This document shows, one piece after another, positions 24,044 to 32,377 of a stretch of 34,753 nt of DNA. The number at the start of each line of letters is the position of its first letter. The stretch's first letter is position 1. A program made the translations under genes and the position numbers. The DNA comes from Desulfobacteraceae bacterium (lineage in GTDB: Bacteria; Desulfobacterota; Desulfobacteria; Desulfobacterales; Desulfosarcinaceae). The notes below the pieces were generated by a model. It made no database searches, was not told the origin of the DNA, and saw only the letters and a list, made by a program, of their open reading frames with translations. The DNA lies in assembly GCA_003599575.1 (NCBI GenBank), contig QZKV01000014.1:1-34753 (forward strand). Reading direction: 5' to 3'.

Positions 24044-24915
24044 TCAAATTTTCCTTCACCGAGAAGTCCGCGGGGCTTAAACGCCAGAATCAGCGCCATC
24101 ATCATGTAAACAATGACCATCGCCAGATCCGTGATGAAAAATTCCGCCAGGGTCTGCACGACGCCGATCAGGAGGGCGGCCAGCACGGCGCCGCGCAGGC
24201 TGCCGAGGCCGCCGATGACAATCACCACAAAGGAGCCGATCAGCATCTCATGCCCCATCAGCGGATCGATCGTTGTCAGGGGACCCGCGATGATACCGGC
24301 CACCCCGGCCAGGGAGCAGCCCAGAATGAAAGCACCGATGTGCACATGATTCAGATTGAATCCAAGGCAGGACACCATTTCCGGGATCGTGCTGGAGGCT
24401 CTCAGAATCAAGCCGATGCGGGTCTTGTTCAAAAACAACATCAACCCGATCATCACGGCAGCGGTGGCCGCCAGAGTGACCAGACGAAAAACCGGGTAAT
24501 GCGTGCCGAGAATTTCGAGCGTCTCGCGCATGAAGGCCGGCAACTTGGTAAACCGCGGCTCATTGCCCCATGAGTATTTGATCATGCCGTCCAGAAAAAA
24601 CATCAGGCCATAGGTCAAGATAAGGGTGTAGATCATGGAGCGTTTGCGCATGGGGGCGATCACGATCCGCTCGAGTCCGAATCCGAGGATGGCTACGATA
24701 ACCGGGGCGATCAGGATGGCGGCAAAATAGTTGACGCCGAAAGAAACGATCGTATACCCGGTGTAAGCACCGATGGCATATAAAGAGCCATGCGCCAGGT
24801 TCATGACCCGGCTGAGCCCGTAAATGATATTCAGGCCGATGGCCACAATCAAAAAGACGCCCCCCATAACGAGACTGTTGAGCGTTATGTCGACAGCAGT
24901 AGCAATTCCAGTCAT
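24040..24915 (-). CDS. livH: Branched-chain amino acid-type ABC transporter permease LivH
   Basis: This 291-residue membrane permease has LNIIYGLSRVMNLAHGSLYAIGAYTGY near the N-terminus, the family hallmark, and GGLGSLRGAVLAALLIGVVQ near the C-terminus. It pairs with LivM (4-bp overlap). Residues between about 115 and 140 contain a longer loop than some relatives have. The substrate cannot be deduced, because this family imports amino acids, amides, urea and aromatic acids. Confidence 0.93.
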   Translation of the reverse strand: MTGIATAVDITLNSLVMGGVFLIVAIGLNIIYGLSRVMNLAHGSLYAIGAYTGYTIVSFGVNYFAAILIAPVIVAILGFGLERIVIAPMRKRSMIYTLILTYGLMFFLDGMIKYSWGNEPRFTKLPAFMRETLEILGTHYPVFRLVTLAATAAVMIGLMLFLNKTRIGLILRASSTIPEMVSCLGFNLNHVHIGAFILGCSLAGVAGIIAGPLTTIDPLMGHEMLIGSFVVIVIGGLGSLRGAVLAALLIGVVQTLAEFFITDLAMVIVYMMMALILAFKPRGLLGEGKFE

Positions 24916-25015
24916 TGGATTATCTTCTTTTCCGGCGCTTGCGCATAAGCTCGGATCTTAAGCGTGTTGACAGGCTACTTGGCAATACTACTCATGCTGC
25001 CCCGCAGGGCCGACC

Positions 25016-25057
25016 GGCATACGCGCACCCGAAGAACAGGGCTGGTACGCGTATGCC
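25016..25057 (-). terminator. Hairpin between livK and livH
   Basis: A perfect 10-bp inverted repeat (25016-25025 with 25048-25057) encloses a 22-nt loop in the roughly 200-bp gap after the binding-protein gene. Hairpins here commonly stabilise or attenuate transcripts so that the binding protein is made in excess over the permease. No T-run is seen, so attenuation or stability is more likely than full termination. Confidence 0.5.
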
Positions 25058-25113
25058 TTGCCCGGGGAAAACTTTCATCGACAAACCGGCAGGGCTTCCT
25101 TCACCCGGCGCTA

Positions 25114-26307
25114 TTATTTTTCCGATGGTCCGAGATCCTCGGCCTTGAAGGTCTCCAGAACTTTCATAGTGACCTTCGCGCCGAATGGATTTGCCGGCGC
25201 GGCCATGGTTTCCGTGAGTACGGCGTCATTGCGCGCGCAATTGTCTTTGGCCGAGATGCGAACCACGCCATACGGCCCATTGAAGCTGATACCTCTCAGC
25301 GCCGCCCCAATGAGCTTTGCATCGGTGCTGCCCGCCTTGTCGATGGCATTGAACAGGTTCATGGCGCCCACATAGCTGTGAACCGCCGCATCTGAAGGAA
25401 TCGTCTTGTATTTGGCAAAGAAATCTTTTTCCCATTTATCGGAGATGGCGTTGTTGACATCCCAGGACCAGTCCGATACGCCGAAAATGCCGTAGCAGGC
25501 CTCTCCGCCGGCTTCCAGTTCCAGCGGACCGGGGGCGGCGCCCGAAACCAGCTTCACGCCTTTGGCCTGAAGTCCGAAATCGGCGGCTTGTTTGGCAAAG
25601 ACGGGAATGACATTGGTGATGAAGGCCATGTAAATGCCATCGGCGCCGGAGGCCTTGATCTTGCTGATGTAGGAGGACCAGTCTTTGGTTGCAATGGGGG
25701 CCTTGTCAAAGGCTTCGTTATAGATCTTGATGCCGTTTTGCTTGGCCAGGGCGATGAAGCGCTCGCCTGCATCGTGGCCCCAGGCATAGTCGTGAACGAT
25801 GACATAGTAGGTCCGGTTTTTCAACTCGGGACGCGCCAGAATGCCTTTGACATTTCCGACCGCGGTTTGATCATTGGCCAGCTGACCGGATCTGAAAACC
25901 AGGGGATGAAGATTATAGAACTCGGTGGTCATCACATGGGTGGTGACAAAAGGCACATTCAGCTTGTCGATGTTTTCCGCAATGGCAAGCCCGACACCGC
26001 TGGAGAACACGCCGATCAAGGCTTTGCAGCCATCCTTGTAGACGAGCTTTTCCGCCTTGGTCACCGCAACGGGCGGTTTGATCTGGGTGTCCTCCACCAG
26101 CAACTCTATCGGGCGGCCCAGAACCTTGCCTTTTTCTTCCGCCGCCATTTCGATGCCGTACTTCATTTCGAGGCCGCCCTGGGCAACAATGCCGGTCAGC
26201 GGAACCAGCACCCCGATTTTAACCGGATCGGCCGCCGCTGCCGGCGACGCTACGATCATCAAAACCGCAAACACCACGCCTAACGCTACTGATAACAGCT
26301 TTTTCAT
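25114..26307 (-). CDS. livK: ABC transporter substrate-binding protein, LivK-type (Peripla_BP_6)
   Basis: This 397-residue periplasmic binding protein has a clear signal peptide (MKKLLSVALGVVFAVLMIVA, cleaved near SPAAAA). The mature start DPVKIGVLVPLTGIVAQGG is the type I periplasmic-binding fold. Blocks such as GVFSSGVGLAIAENI and TTHVMTTEFYNLHPLVFRSG line the likely ligand cleft. It is the first gene of the transporter set. The ligand is unknown. The family includes amide/urea binders as well as amino acid binders, so the arginase-family neighbour does not settle it. Confidence 0.92.
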   Translation of the reverse strand: MKKLLSVALGVVFAVLMIVASPAAAADPVKIGVLVPLTGIVAQGGLEMKYGIEMAAEEKGKVLGRPIELLVEDTQIKPPVAVTKAEKLVYKDGCKALIGVFSSGVGLAIAENIDKLNVPFVTTHVMTTEFYNLHPLVFRSGQLANDQTAVGNVKGILARPELKNRTYYVIVHDYAWGHDAGERFIALAKQNGIKIYNEAFDKAPIATKDWSSYISKIKASGADGIYMAFITNVIPVFAKQAADFGLQAKGVKLVSGAAPGPLELEAGGEACYGIFGVSDWSWDVNNAISDKWEKDFFAKYKTIPSDAAVHSYVGAMNLFNAIDKAGSTDAKLIGAALRGISFNGPYGVVRISAKDNCARNDAVLTETMAAPANPFGAKVTMKVLETFKAEDLGPSEK

Positions 26308-26425
26308 GTACGCCTCCTAGGTAAAAAAAATGTAGGATGTATGTGTATGGGGGCGCTTTCAATGCCGCATGGACGCCCTTTCCGGGTACCCCGATGGTAC
26401 ATGCTTCTCTGGTGTTCGATCATTC

Positions 26426-27736
26426 TCACAAGGCCATATCGATCACTTCGGTCAGATCGTGCAGGGTCATGTTGCTGCCGATCCGTTTGGCGCCTTCGGT
26501 CAGATTGAAATAGCAGAACGGACAGATCGACACCATTTTTTCGGCGCCGGTATCCATGCCTTCCTGGATGCGCAGACCGGCATTCCGCCCTGCCCAGTCG
26601 GTAAATCCGGTCATGACACCGCCGCCGCCGCCGCAGCAATAGGAGTTGCCGCGAATCCGATCCATTTCCACAAAACTCACGCCGGGAATGGCTTTAATGA
26701 TTTCGCGGGGCATATCGTAGAGGCATTCGCTCTCCTCCACGCCGACGTAGGCCCCTTCCCACAGTTGGCTGCCGTCTTTGTCCACGCTGAACTTGTTTAG
26801 ATGACGGCCGGTATGGCACGGATCATGATAAGTGACTTTCCAGGGCAGCTGCTTTTGAAATTTCAGCCGGCCTTCTTTCATCAGCCGGTGCAGATACTGG
26901 ATGGTGTGGACCACTTCAATGCCGTTCATCATTTTTTCGTATTCAGAGGCGAGAACATAGTCTTTCTTGATGGCCCGAAAGCATCCCGCACATGAGGTCA
27001 CAATGGTCTTTACGCCTCTGTCCGCATGCAGGCGCTGGAATGTTTCCAGATTGTTGGTTGCCACGCGCTTGAATTCTTCCGCGTCTCCCACCCGCATGGC
27101 TGTGGAGCCGCAGCACACTTCGTTTTCTCCCAAAATGCCGAAATCGATCCCCAATTTCTGAAAGATTCGCGCCGTGGCCTGGGGAACCGCCTGAGCCGTT
27201 TTATTGAAGCCGCCTGTGCAGCCCACATAGAACAGTACTTCGGCCGGTTCTTTATTGATATCCTTGATTGGAGCGGTCTTCTTGAAAGGCCGTGTCCAGT
27301 CCATGCGCACCCGGCGGGGGCCCTGGTATGGATTGTTGTAGTTCTTCATCGATTGGATCAGGTTTTTTTGGGCGGGCATGGGGCCGGCGCCGCTGATGAC
27401 GGCCTCCCGGCGCATGGCCTCGATGACTTCGGGGATATGCGGCTTGTAGTCTACCTGGCACTGATTCTGGCAGCCGCCGCAAACCGTGCACTTGTATACT
27501 GCGGAGAGAAATTCTGGATCTTCGAATGTCAGCGTGCCATCAGAAATTCCGCGCGCGAAGGCGGCTTTTCCTTTGGACGAATAATAACCTTCAAAGCCGA
27601 ACTCCGTTCCGGCGGGGCAGATGGGCCGGGTGAACGGCGGCGGGCCGTAATCGTATGCCGAGCGACAGGTGCCGCAGGCCGTGCAGCGCCAGAAGTACCG
27701 TTCCAAATCCTTCAATGAAGGGATGTTCCATTCCAT
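26426..27736 (-). CDS. CCG-domain Fe-S oxidoreductase (GlpC/HdrD/GlcF-like)
   Basis: This 436-residue protein has two N-terminal 4Fe-4S motifs: Cys18, Cys21 and Cys24 with Cys40, and CTVCGGCQNQCQ near residue 85. Two CCG domains follow, with VGCTGGFN...EVCCGSTA near 175-215 and HDPCHTGRH...YCCGGGGG near 305-365, as in HdrB/HdrD and GlcF. The start is ATG 27736, 5 nt after GGAGG. The gene lies 128 bp after the FAD oxidase, so the two probably form a flavin-dehydrogenase/Fe-S pair like GlcDF or LldEF. It would pass electrons from substrate oxidation to a quinone or ferredoxin-type carrier. Confidence in the family is high, in the electron acceptor low. Confidence 0.9.
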   Translation of the reverse strand: MEWNIPSLKDLERYFWRCTACGTCRSAYDYGPPPFTRPICPAGTEFGFEGYYSSKGKAAFARGISDGTLTFEDPEFLSAVYKCTVCGGCQNQCQVDYKPHIPEVIEAMRREAVISGAGPMPAQKNLIQSMKNYNNPYQGPRRVRMDWTRPFKKTAPIKDINKEPAEVLFYVGCTGGFNKTAQAVPQATARIFQKLGIDFGILGENEVCCGSTAMRVGDAEEFKRVATNNLETFQRLHADRGVKTIVTSCAGCFRAIKKDYVLASEYEKMMNGIEVVHTIQYLHRLMKEGRLKFQKQLPWKVTYHDPCHTGRHLNKFSVDKDGSQLWEGAYVGVEESECLYDMPREIIKAIPGVSFVEMDRIRGNSYCCGGGGGVMTGFTDWAGRNAGLRIQEGMDTGAEKMVSICPFCYFNLTEGAKRIGSNMTLHDLTEVIDMAL

Positions 27737-27864
27737 GATATCCTCCAATAGAATTGTTTGTGTATTCTTGGCATGGCGTGGGTGGCCATCTCAATTTCCA
27801 GGGAAGTTTATCAACGGCTTCGGTAAATCATGCCTGCGAAAGTGCTTTACGATCGAGAGCAGGC

Positions 27865-29310
27865 CTAGAAGCCGAATTTGCCGGGATTCATGATGTCGTT
27901 GGGATCCAGCATTTTTTTAACGCGCTTCATCAACTCCAGATATCCGGGATGGGCCCGCTTGTTAATCTCCACGGCAAAATCAACCGGCGGCTTGTAGGGA
28001 ATTCCGCCATTCTCCAGGTCCACTTTGAGGCATTCCACGATCGCTTTGCGGGCGTTTTCGGTTTCTTCGGCGCTTTGCTTGTTAAAAGGGATCATGGCGC
28101 GCAGCATACCGTAGTGCACGCCGCGATACATGCTCATGCGCACCGAGGGCGACAGGTTGTGTTCGATCAGGATGCGTCTCCATTCATTATATACTGGCGC
28201 CCATTTGTTGGCCGGTGTAAAGGTGCCCGGCCAGGAGATGCCGCCACCTGCCATTTTGCAGTAATTCTTGGTGGAACCCACGATCTGACTGGGCAACTGG
28301 GTCCGTGCCCGCAAGGCCTCCTCCGGGTAAGCCGTTACCTTTAAAGATGTGCCTTTTTTTTGTTCTTCCGCGACGACCATCTGCCAAATTTCTTCTCTGG
28401 CTTCCTTCTCTTTTTCTGTGAAAGAGTTGGTGTTGGCAAAACTGAACATCTCCGGCGTGCCGTTCGGCTTGGGACGATAAGGATAAGGAATGGGCACCTG
28501 CGCAAGCCACCAGGTCACGGCTGTCAGGTCGTCGCAGATTTCATAGTACGCCAGGTTGTGCATGTAGGAATACATGTCTTCGACATTGTCGCAGGAAACC
28601 GTAAACACCTTGAGTACGGGCGGAATGGGATGCACGGTGATGCCCAGCTTGGTCACAATGCCCGTGGATCCCAGCCAGCCCTTGAACAGGCCGTCCATTT
28701 TGGGCAGCGGCAGGGTGCTGTGCCAGGCGTCTTCGACAATGGCGCAGGATCCCACGCGGACCAGTTCGCCGGTAGGCAGCACGACCTCCATGCTGGTGAT
28801 TTCCTGACTGTTCAACCCGTAACGTGCATTCAAGCCGCCGATGCCGTGGGATATGGCGCAGGATGACACCGAGGCCGAGGGCGGGCCCACCGGCCAGCCG
28901 AACCGCAGTTTGTGTTCGTAGAGAGCTTCGGCCAGCATGCCATGAGACACGCCCGGCTCGATGACGGCATAATGCGACTCGGGATCGATTTTGATGATTT
29001 TGTTCATGCGCTTCAGATCCAGGAGTATGCCGCCGCGCTCAGGAATGCACAGCCCCCCGATGTTGGTGCCGCCGGTAAACGGAACCACCGGGATTTTTTC
29101 GGAGTTGGCGAAACGCATGATCTGCTGGATCTGTTCTACCGTCTCGGCCATGACCACATAATCGGGCAGCTTGGGAGTCACAAACGACATATCGTAGGAA
29201 TAGGCGTAGCGAACATGCATGGCCGCCGTGGCGTTTTTTTCGCCCACAATGGCTTGCAAGGCCTTGACCACTCTTGCCTGATCTTTCGATTCTTTCGGCA
29301 TCTCAGTCAC
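27865..29310 (-). CDS. FAD-binding oxidase, GlcD/VAO (D-2-hydroxyacid dehydrogenase) type
   Basis: This protein is about 481 residues from GTG 29310 (ATG 29301 is the alternative). It has the PCMH-type FAD-binding domain: VVPFTGGTNIGGLCIPERGGILLDLKRM and GPPSASVSSCAISHGIGGLN, followed by a cap domain and the typical ending HPGYLELMKRVKKMLDPNDIMNPGKFG. The family oxidises 2-hydroxy acids or alcohols such as glycolate, lactate or p-cresol. GGAGG precedes GTG by 6 nt, which decides that start. A longer frame to 29370 has no such site. It lies next to the CCG protein and the GntR gene. Conserved Cys and Asn residues of the cap do not identify the substrate. Confidence 0.88.
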   Translation of the reverse strand: MTEMPKESKDQARVVKALQAIVGEKNATAAMHVRYAYSYDMSFVTPKLPDYVVMAETVEQIQQIMRFANSEKIPVVPFTGGTNIGGLCIPERGGILLDLKRMNKIIKIDPESHYAVIEPGVSHGMLAEALYEHKLRFGWPVGPPSASVSSCAISHGIGGLNARYGLNSQEITSMEVVLPTGELVRVGSCAIVEDAWHSTLPLPKMDGLFKGWLGSTGIVTKLGITVHPIPPVLKVFTVSCDNVEDMYSYMHNLAYYEICDDLTAVTWWLAQVPIPYPYRPKPNGTPEMFSFANTNSFTEKEKEAREEIWQMVVAEEQKKGTSLKVTAYPEEALRARTQLPSQIVGSTKNYCKMAGGGISWPGTFTPANKWAPVYNEWRRILIEHNLSPSVRMSMYRGVHYGMLRAMIPFNKQSAEETENARKAIVECLKVDLENGGIPYKPPVDFAVEINKRAHPGYLELMKRVKKMLDPNDIMNPGKFGF

Positions 29311-29429
29311 AGTCAACCTCCTTTTTTTATCCGATAAAGAACTGAAGATAATTAAGATCCGGCCCGGCACCTTAAAAAGGCCCGATGCTTCATTGTCCGA
29401 AACGGTTCCACTTTTGTGCGGCCCCCATT

Positions 29430-30212
29430 TTAGGCTGGAGATTCGAGATCATAACGGGTGAGAAGTTCCTCCTCGACGGTTAAAATATGTTTGCTCATCT
29501 CTTCTCTCGCGGATTGGGCATCCCGGCGACGCAGAGCTTCCACGATGCGCTGATGGCTTTCGAACACGCCCACTGAAAACCGGGAATCCAGATCCAATTG
29601 CAGCTTGAGATTGACAATGGCGTTTTTCAGGGAGTCTATGACGAATACGATCAGGCGGTTGTTTGATATGGCGGCTATGCGGTGATGAAAAGCCGTATCC
29701 AGTTTGTAGTAAAAAGCGCCGCTGTTCAGCTGTTTGCGGGTTTGCTCAAGGTTGTCTTCAAAAAATTCCAGATCCTCTTCGGTGGCCTGTTCCGCCGCGA
29801 CAGCGGCCATATGCGATTCGATCAGAAGGCGCAGTTGGGTAAATTCCTGGATGGAAGGTTTCTGAAAGAAGATATAATTGAACATACTGTTGCGAGCGGT
29901 TTCAAGATCTACTTCGCGAATGAAAACCCCGCCTGAGACGCCTTGCATAACTTCCACGAGACCCAATGCTTCAAGAGAGCGGATGGCTTCGCGCAATGAA
30001 GCCTTGCTTACTTTGAAAGTAATGGCCAGATCCTTTTCGGAAGGAAGCCGATCACCGGGCTTGAGTTCCCCTGCCAGAATAGCATTTCGGATCTGCTGGA
30101 CGATGTTGTGGGATATTCGATGGGTTTTTGCACTCTTAAACAAGTGATTCGCTCCATTTATGGTGAAACGATCTGCTTTAATAAGTTCATTGGCCTCTTT
30201 CGGCTTAAGCAA
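29430..30212 (-). CDS. GntR/FadR-family transcriptional regulator
   Basis: This 260-residue regulator has a winged helix N-terminus (VQQIRNAILAGELKPGDRLPSEKDLAITFKVSKASLREAIRSLEALGLVEV, in about residues 37-90) and an FCD ligand domain (residues about 115-250). Metal ligands are likely in the His-containing segments SHMAAV, FHHRIAAISNN and ESHQRIV. The start is TTG 30212, 7 nt after AAAGGAG. It is the first gene of the minus-strand group and likely controls it, probably by an acid ligand as in FadR/LldR-type regulators. An operator could not be identified. Confidence 0.9.
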   Translation of the reverse strand: MLKPKEANELIKADRFTINGANHLFKSAKTHRISHNIVQQIRNAILAGELKPGDRLPSEKDLAITFKVSKASLREAIRSLEALGLVEVMQGVSGGVFIREVDLETARNSMFNYIFFQKPSIQEFTQLRLLIESHMAAVAAEQATEEDLEFFEDNLEQTRKQLNSGAFYYKLDTAFHHRIAAISNNRLIVFVIDSLKNAIVNLKLQLDLDSRFSVGVFESHQRIVEALRRRDAQSAREEMSKHILTVEEELLTRYDLESPA

Positions 30213-30602
30213 GGCGAAACTCCTTTGTCATGTGCAGAAATAAGGCTGAACGGGATCGCCTCCCCACAAATTTTCTTTCATTACAAGAGTTTGTGGATAG
30301 ACGGACATGGCACCGCCATACTAAAAGATCTGTGAGTGTTTTAAGGTGTGTTCTAAATTCTGGATCAGATTGAATCACTCATGCCATAACCGATTGGGGT
30401 ACGCAAGAAAAATTTATAAAGATTCAAATATAAGATGTTTAGATATTTTTTTATTGACATTCATTCATGCCTTGAATTAAGCCCATCCATATATTGCCTT
30501 TCCGCAGTAAAAGCGCTGATGGGTCTATTTCAGGGCTGAAAAGCTGCGTTACAACATTTCAAATTCATAGCGACCATCAACCGGACTATTTGGAGATTTC
30601 AA
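30213..30602. promoter_or_regulatory. AT-rich divergent intergenic region with candidate promoter
   Basis: This gene-free 390-bp stretch lies between the GntR gene (minus) and the ferredoxin gene (plus). The part from about 30410 to 30480 is strikingly AT-rich compared with the neighbourhood. A TTGACA at 30454-30459 is followed by an AATTAA at 30475-30480, an acceptable -35 but weak -10 pair. I see no clear palindromic GntR operator, no RNA gene and no small ORF with a good ribosome-binding site. Confidence 0.35.
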
Positions 30603-30968
30603 ATGGGAATCAAAATCGATGCATTGAAATGCATTGGCTGCATGGCCTGCGAAATGGCATGTGGTTACCACCGCGACGACGGCTTCGCATTGCTGTCTGC
30701 GTGCATTGTAGCCTATCGTACCCGCGAAAAAAAAGATTACTTCGGCGTTCTTCTGAAGAGAGACGAAGATTTGTTGATTGCGCGGCCGGAAGGCACTGAG
30801 ATCAAACGAATCGGAGCCGAGGAAGATAATACTTCGAATAAACAGGCAGATGCCTCTGCCAAGCCGATGCTGCTGCGGGAAGCGTGTGACCTTTGCGAGG
30901 AAATGGACTTAGGTCCTTTATGTGTGAAATTTTGCCCCGTCGATGCGATTACGAGTGACGTGGGATGA
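30603..30968 (+). CDS. Two-cluster 4Fe-4S ferredoxin-like protein
   Basis: This 121-residue protein has two cysteine sets. Near the N-terminus is CIGCMACEMAC (CX2CX2CX3C), and near the C-terminus is ACDLCEEMDLGPLCVKFCP (CX2CX8CX3C), giving two 4Fe-4S clusters of the ferredoxin type. The middle is a charged, likely extended linker (about residues 50-95). It starts at ATG 30603 with GGAG upstream and lies 33 bp before the AOR-like gene. Small ferredoxins of this type usually accompany AOR-family enzymes as electron carriers, so a partnership is likely. Confidence 0.85.
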   Translation: MGIKIDALKCIGCMACEMACGYHRDDGFALLSACIVAYRTREKKDYFGVLLKRDEDLLIARPEGTEIKRIGAEEDNTSNKQADASAKPMLLREACDLCEEMDLGPLCVKFCPVDAITSDVG

Positions 30969-31001
30969 AAAGGTAATTGACAAGTATCAAAGGAGAACGA
31001 C

Positions 31002-32321
31002 ATGGAATATTTGTCAGCCGGAAAAATTCTGGTTGTTGATCTTGAATCTTCAGCCATTGCAGAAGAACCGCTCCCGCTAAGCCTGGTCGAAGAAAAAATC
31101 GGCGGCGCCGCAATCACCAAGTATCTGTACGAGCAGCATGTCGCCGCGGATCCCATCGTGATTGGGACCGGACTGCTGACAGGCACTCTTTACCCGGCCA
31201 CGTGCGCAGGGCTGATCACGGCAAAAAGTCCCGTCACAGGAAAAGTATGCCATTGTCCGGTGACTCTCAAGGTAGGACTTGAAATCAAATTCGCCGGGTT
31301 CGACTATATCGTTCTTAAGGGAGCAGCCGCCAAGCCCGTTTTTCTATGGGTGCATGACGGCGTAGCCGATATCACGGATGCCGCAGATGTATGGGGCAAG
31401 GATGTGTGGGCGACCACGGATGAATGGCGAAAAGCCATGGGCGACGATCTTATTCAGACGATGGTGATCGGCAAAGCGGGCGAAGATCGCCTGGATCACG
31501 CCCAGGTATGTCTGAATTACTGGGCCAGTCATGATCGGTTCGGCTTCGGCAAACTGTTTGGTGTTAAGAACCTTAAGGGTCTGGCTTTCCGAGGCATGGG
31601 GCTGCTCGAAATAGCGGCCGCGGAGGAGTTCGTTGAGCTGTCTCTCGACATGCTGGAGGATTTGAAGGAAGCGGACTTTGCAGGCAAGCAGGGCGTCGCA
31701 GACATCTGCGCGGCCATTGGTGAGAGCAGCGTGCAGGAATGGCTGGCGCCGATTGTTCACCGGCACAGCGCCTGCTACAATACGCCTTATCCTGCCAATA
31801 CATTCGTGTATCTGGATGAAGATCCTCGTAAAATGGCCCAGACGGACGTTGCCGAGCCCGGTTTCTTGATCACCGATTTTTCCGGCCTGATCGGTTTCAA
31901 GAAGATCGGCCTGGATGCCAGGCAAGCCTGCACGCTTCTTAAAGCCTGTGCGAAATTCGGTATCGACGCCGCCGCGGTAGCTGAACTGAGCCTGGCCGAC
32001 GGTAAAAAGTCGGTCGAGGAGATTCAAGCGTCTCTTTCCGGTCTCAACGGCAGAAAAACACTCCACGACAGCCTCATCTTTTCTCCAGCCTGCCCCAGAC
32101 AGCCCGTATTTGGGGATTTCGGCCTGGCGGATCAGGATTTAAACGCCTGGTGGGAGCGCCGCATGGCGGTTGCCTATATCTTCGGCATCAACCCGCTGAT
32201 GGCGGTCATGGCGCCTGAGTTGACCGAAGATGATTTGCTCGAAACCGCTTCCGTGGGAACGGATATCGAATTCAGCCAGCATCGCCTCAACGGCGTGGTT
32301 CAATATCTTCTACAGTCCTGA
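31002..32321 (+). CDS. Short AOR-family (aldehyde:ferredoxin oxidoreductase-like) protein lacking most Fe-S ligands
   Basis: This 439-residue protein is clearly related to tungsten enzymes of the AOR family but is about 170 residues shorter. The N-terminal beta domain is present: a TGLLTGTLYPA segment (AOR GPLTGT), KFAGFDYIVLKG, and GFGKLFGVKNLKG (AOR GGLGAVMGSKNLKA). Of the four Cys that hold the 4Fe-4S cluster in AOR, only Cys258 remains. The CxxCxxxC motif has become ACYNTPYPA (Thr261, Ala265), and the fourth ligand near residue 398 is INP instead of a Cys. The GGRG loop is GGAA. It may bind pterin without a cluster, or be a non-catalytic partner. AGGAG precedes the ATG. Loss of a cluster yet good length and context argue against simple decay. 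Confidence 0.85.
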   Translation: MEYLSAGKILVVDLESSAIAEEPLPLSLVEEKIGGAAITKYLYEQHVAADPIVIGTGLLTGTLYPATCAGLITAKSPVTGKVCHCPVTLKVGLEIKFAGFDYIVLKGAAAKPVFLWVHDGVADITDAADVWGKDVWATTDEWRKAMGDDLIQTMVIGKAGEDRLDHAQVCLNYWASHDRFGFGKLFGVKNLKGLAFRGMGLLEIAAAEEFVELSLDMLEDLKEADFAGKQGVADICAAIGESSVQEWLAPIVHRHSACYNTPYPANTFVYLDEDPRKMAQTDVAEPGFLITDFSGLIGFKKIGLDARQACTLLKACAKFGIDAAAVAELSLADGKKSVEEIQASLSGLNGRKTLHDSLIFSPACPRQPVFGDFGLADQDLNAWWERRMAVAYIFGINPLMAVMAPELTEDDLLETASVGTDIEFSQHRLNGVVQYLLQS

Positions 32322-32377
32322 GCACTTGCAAGCGAAAGTCCCTTGATGGAACCTGTCGCTTAACCGTTGGAAGACGC

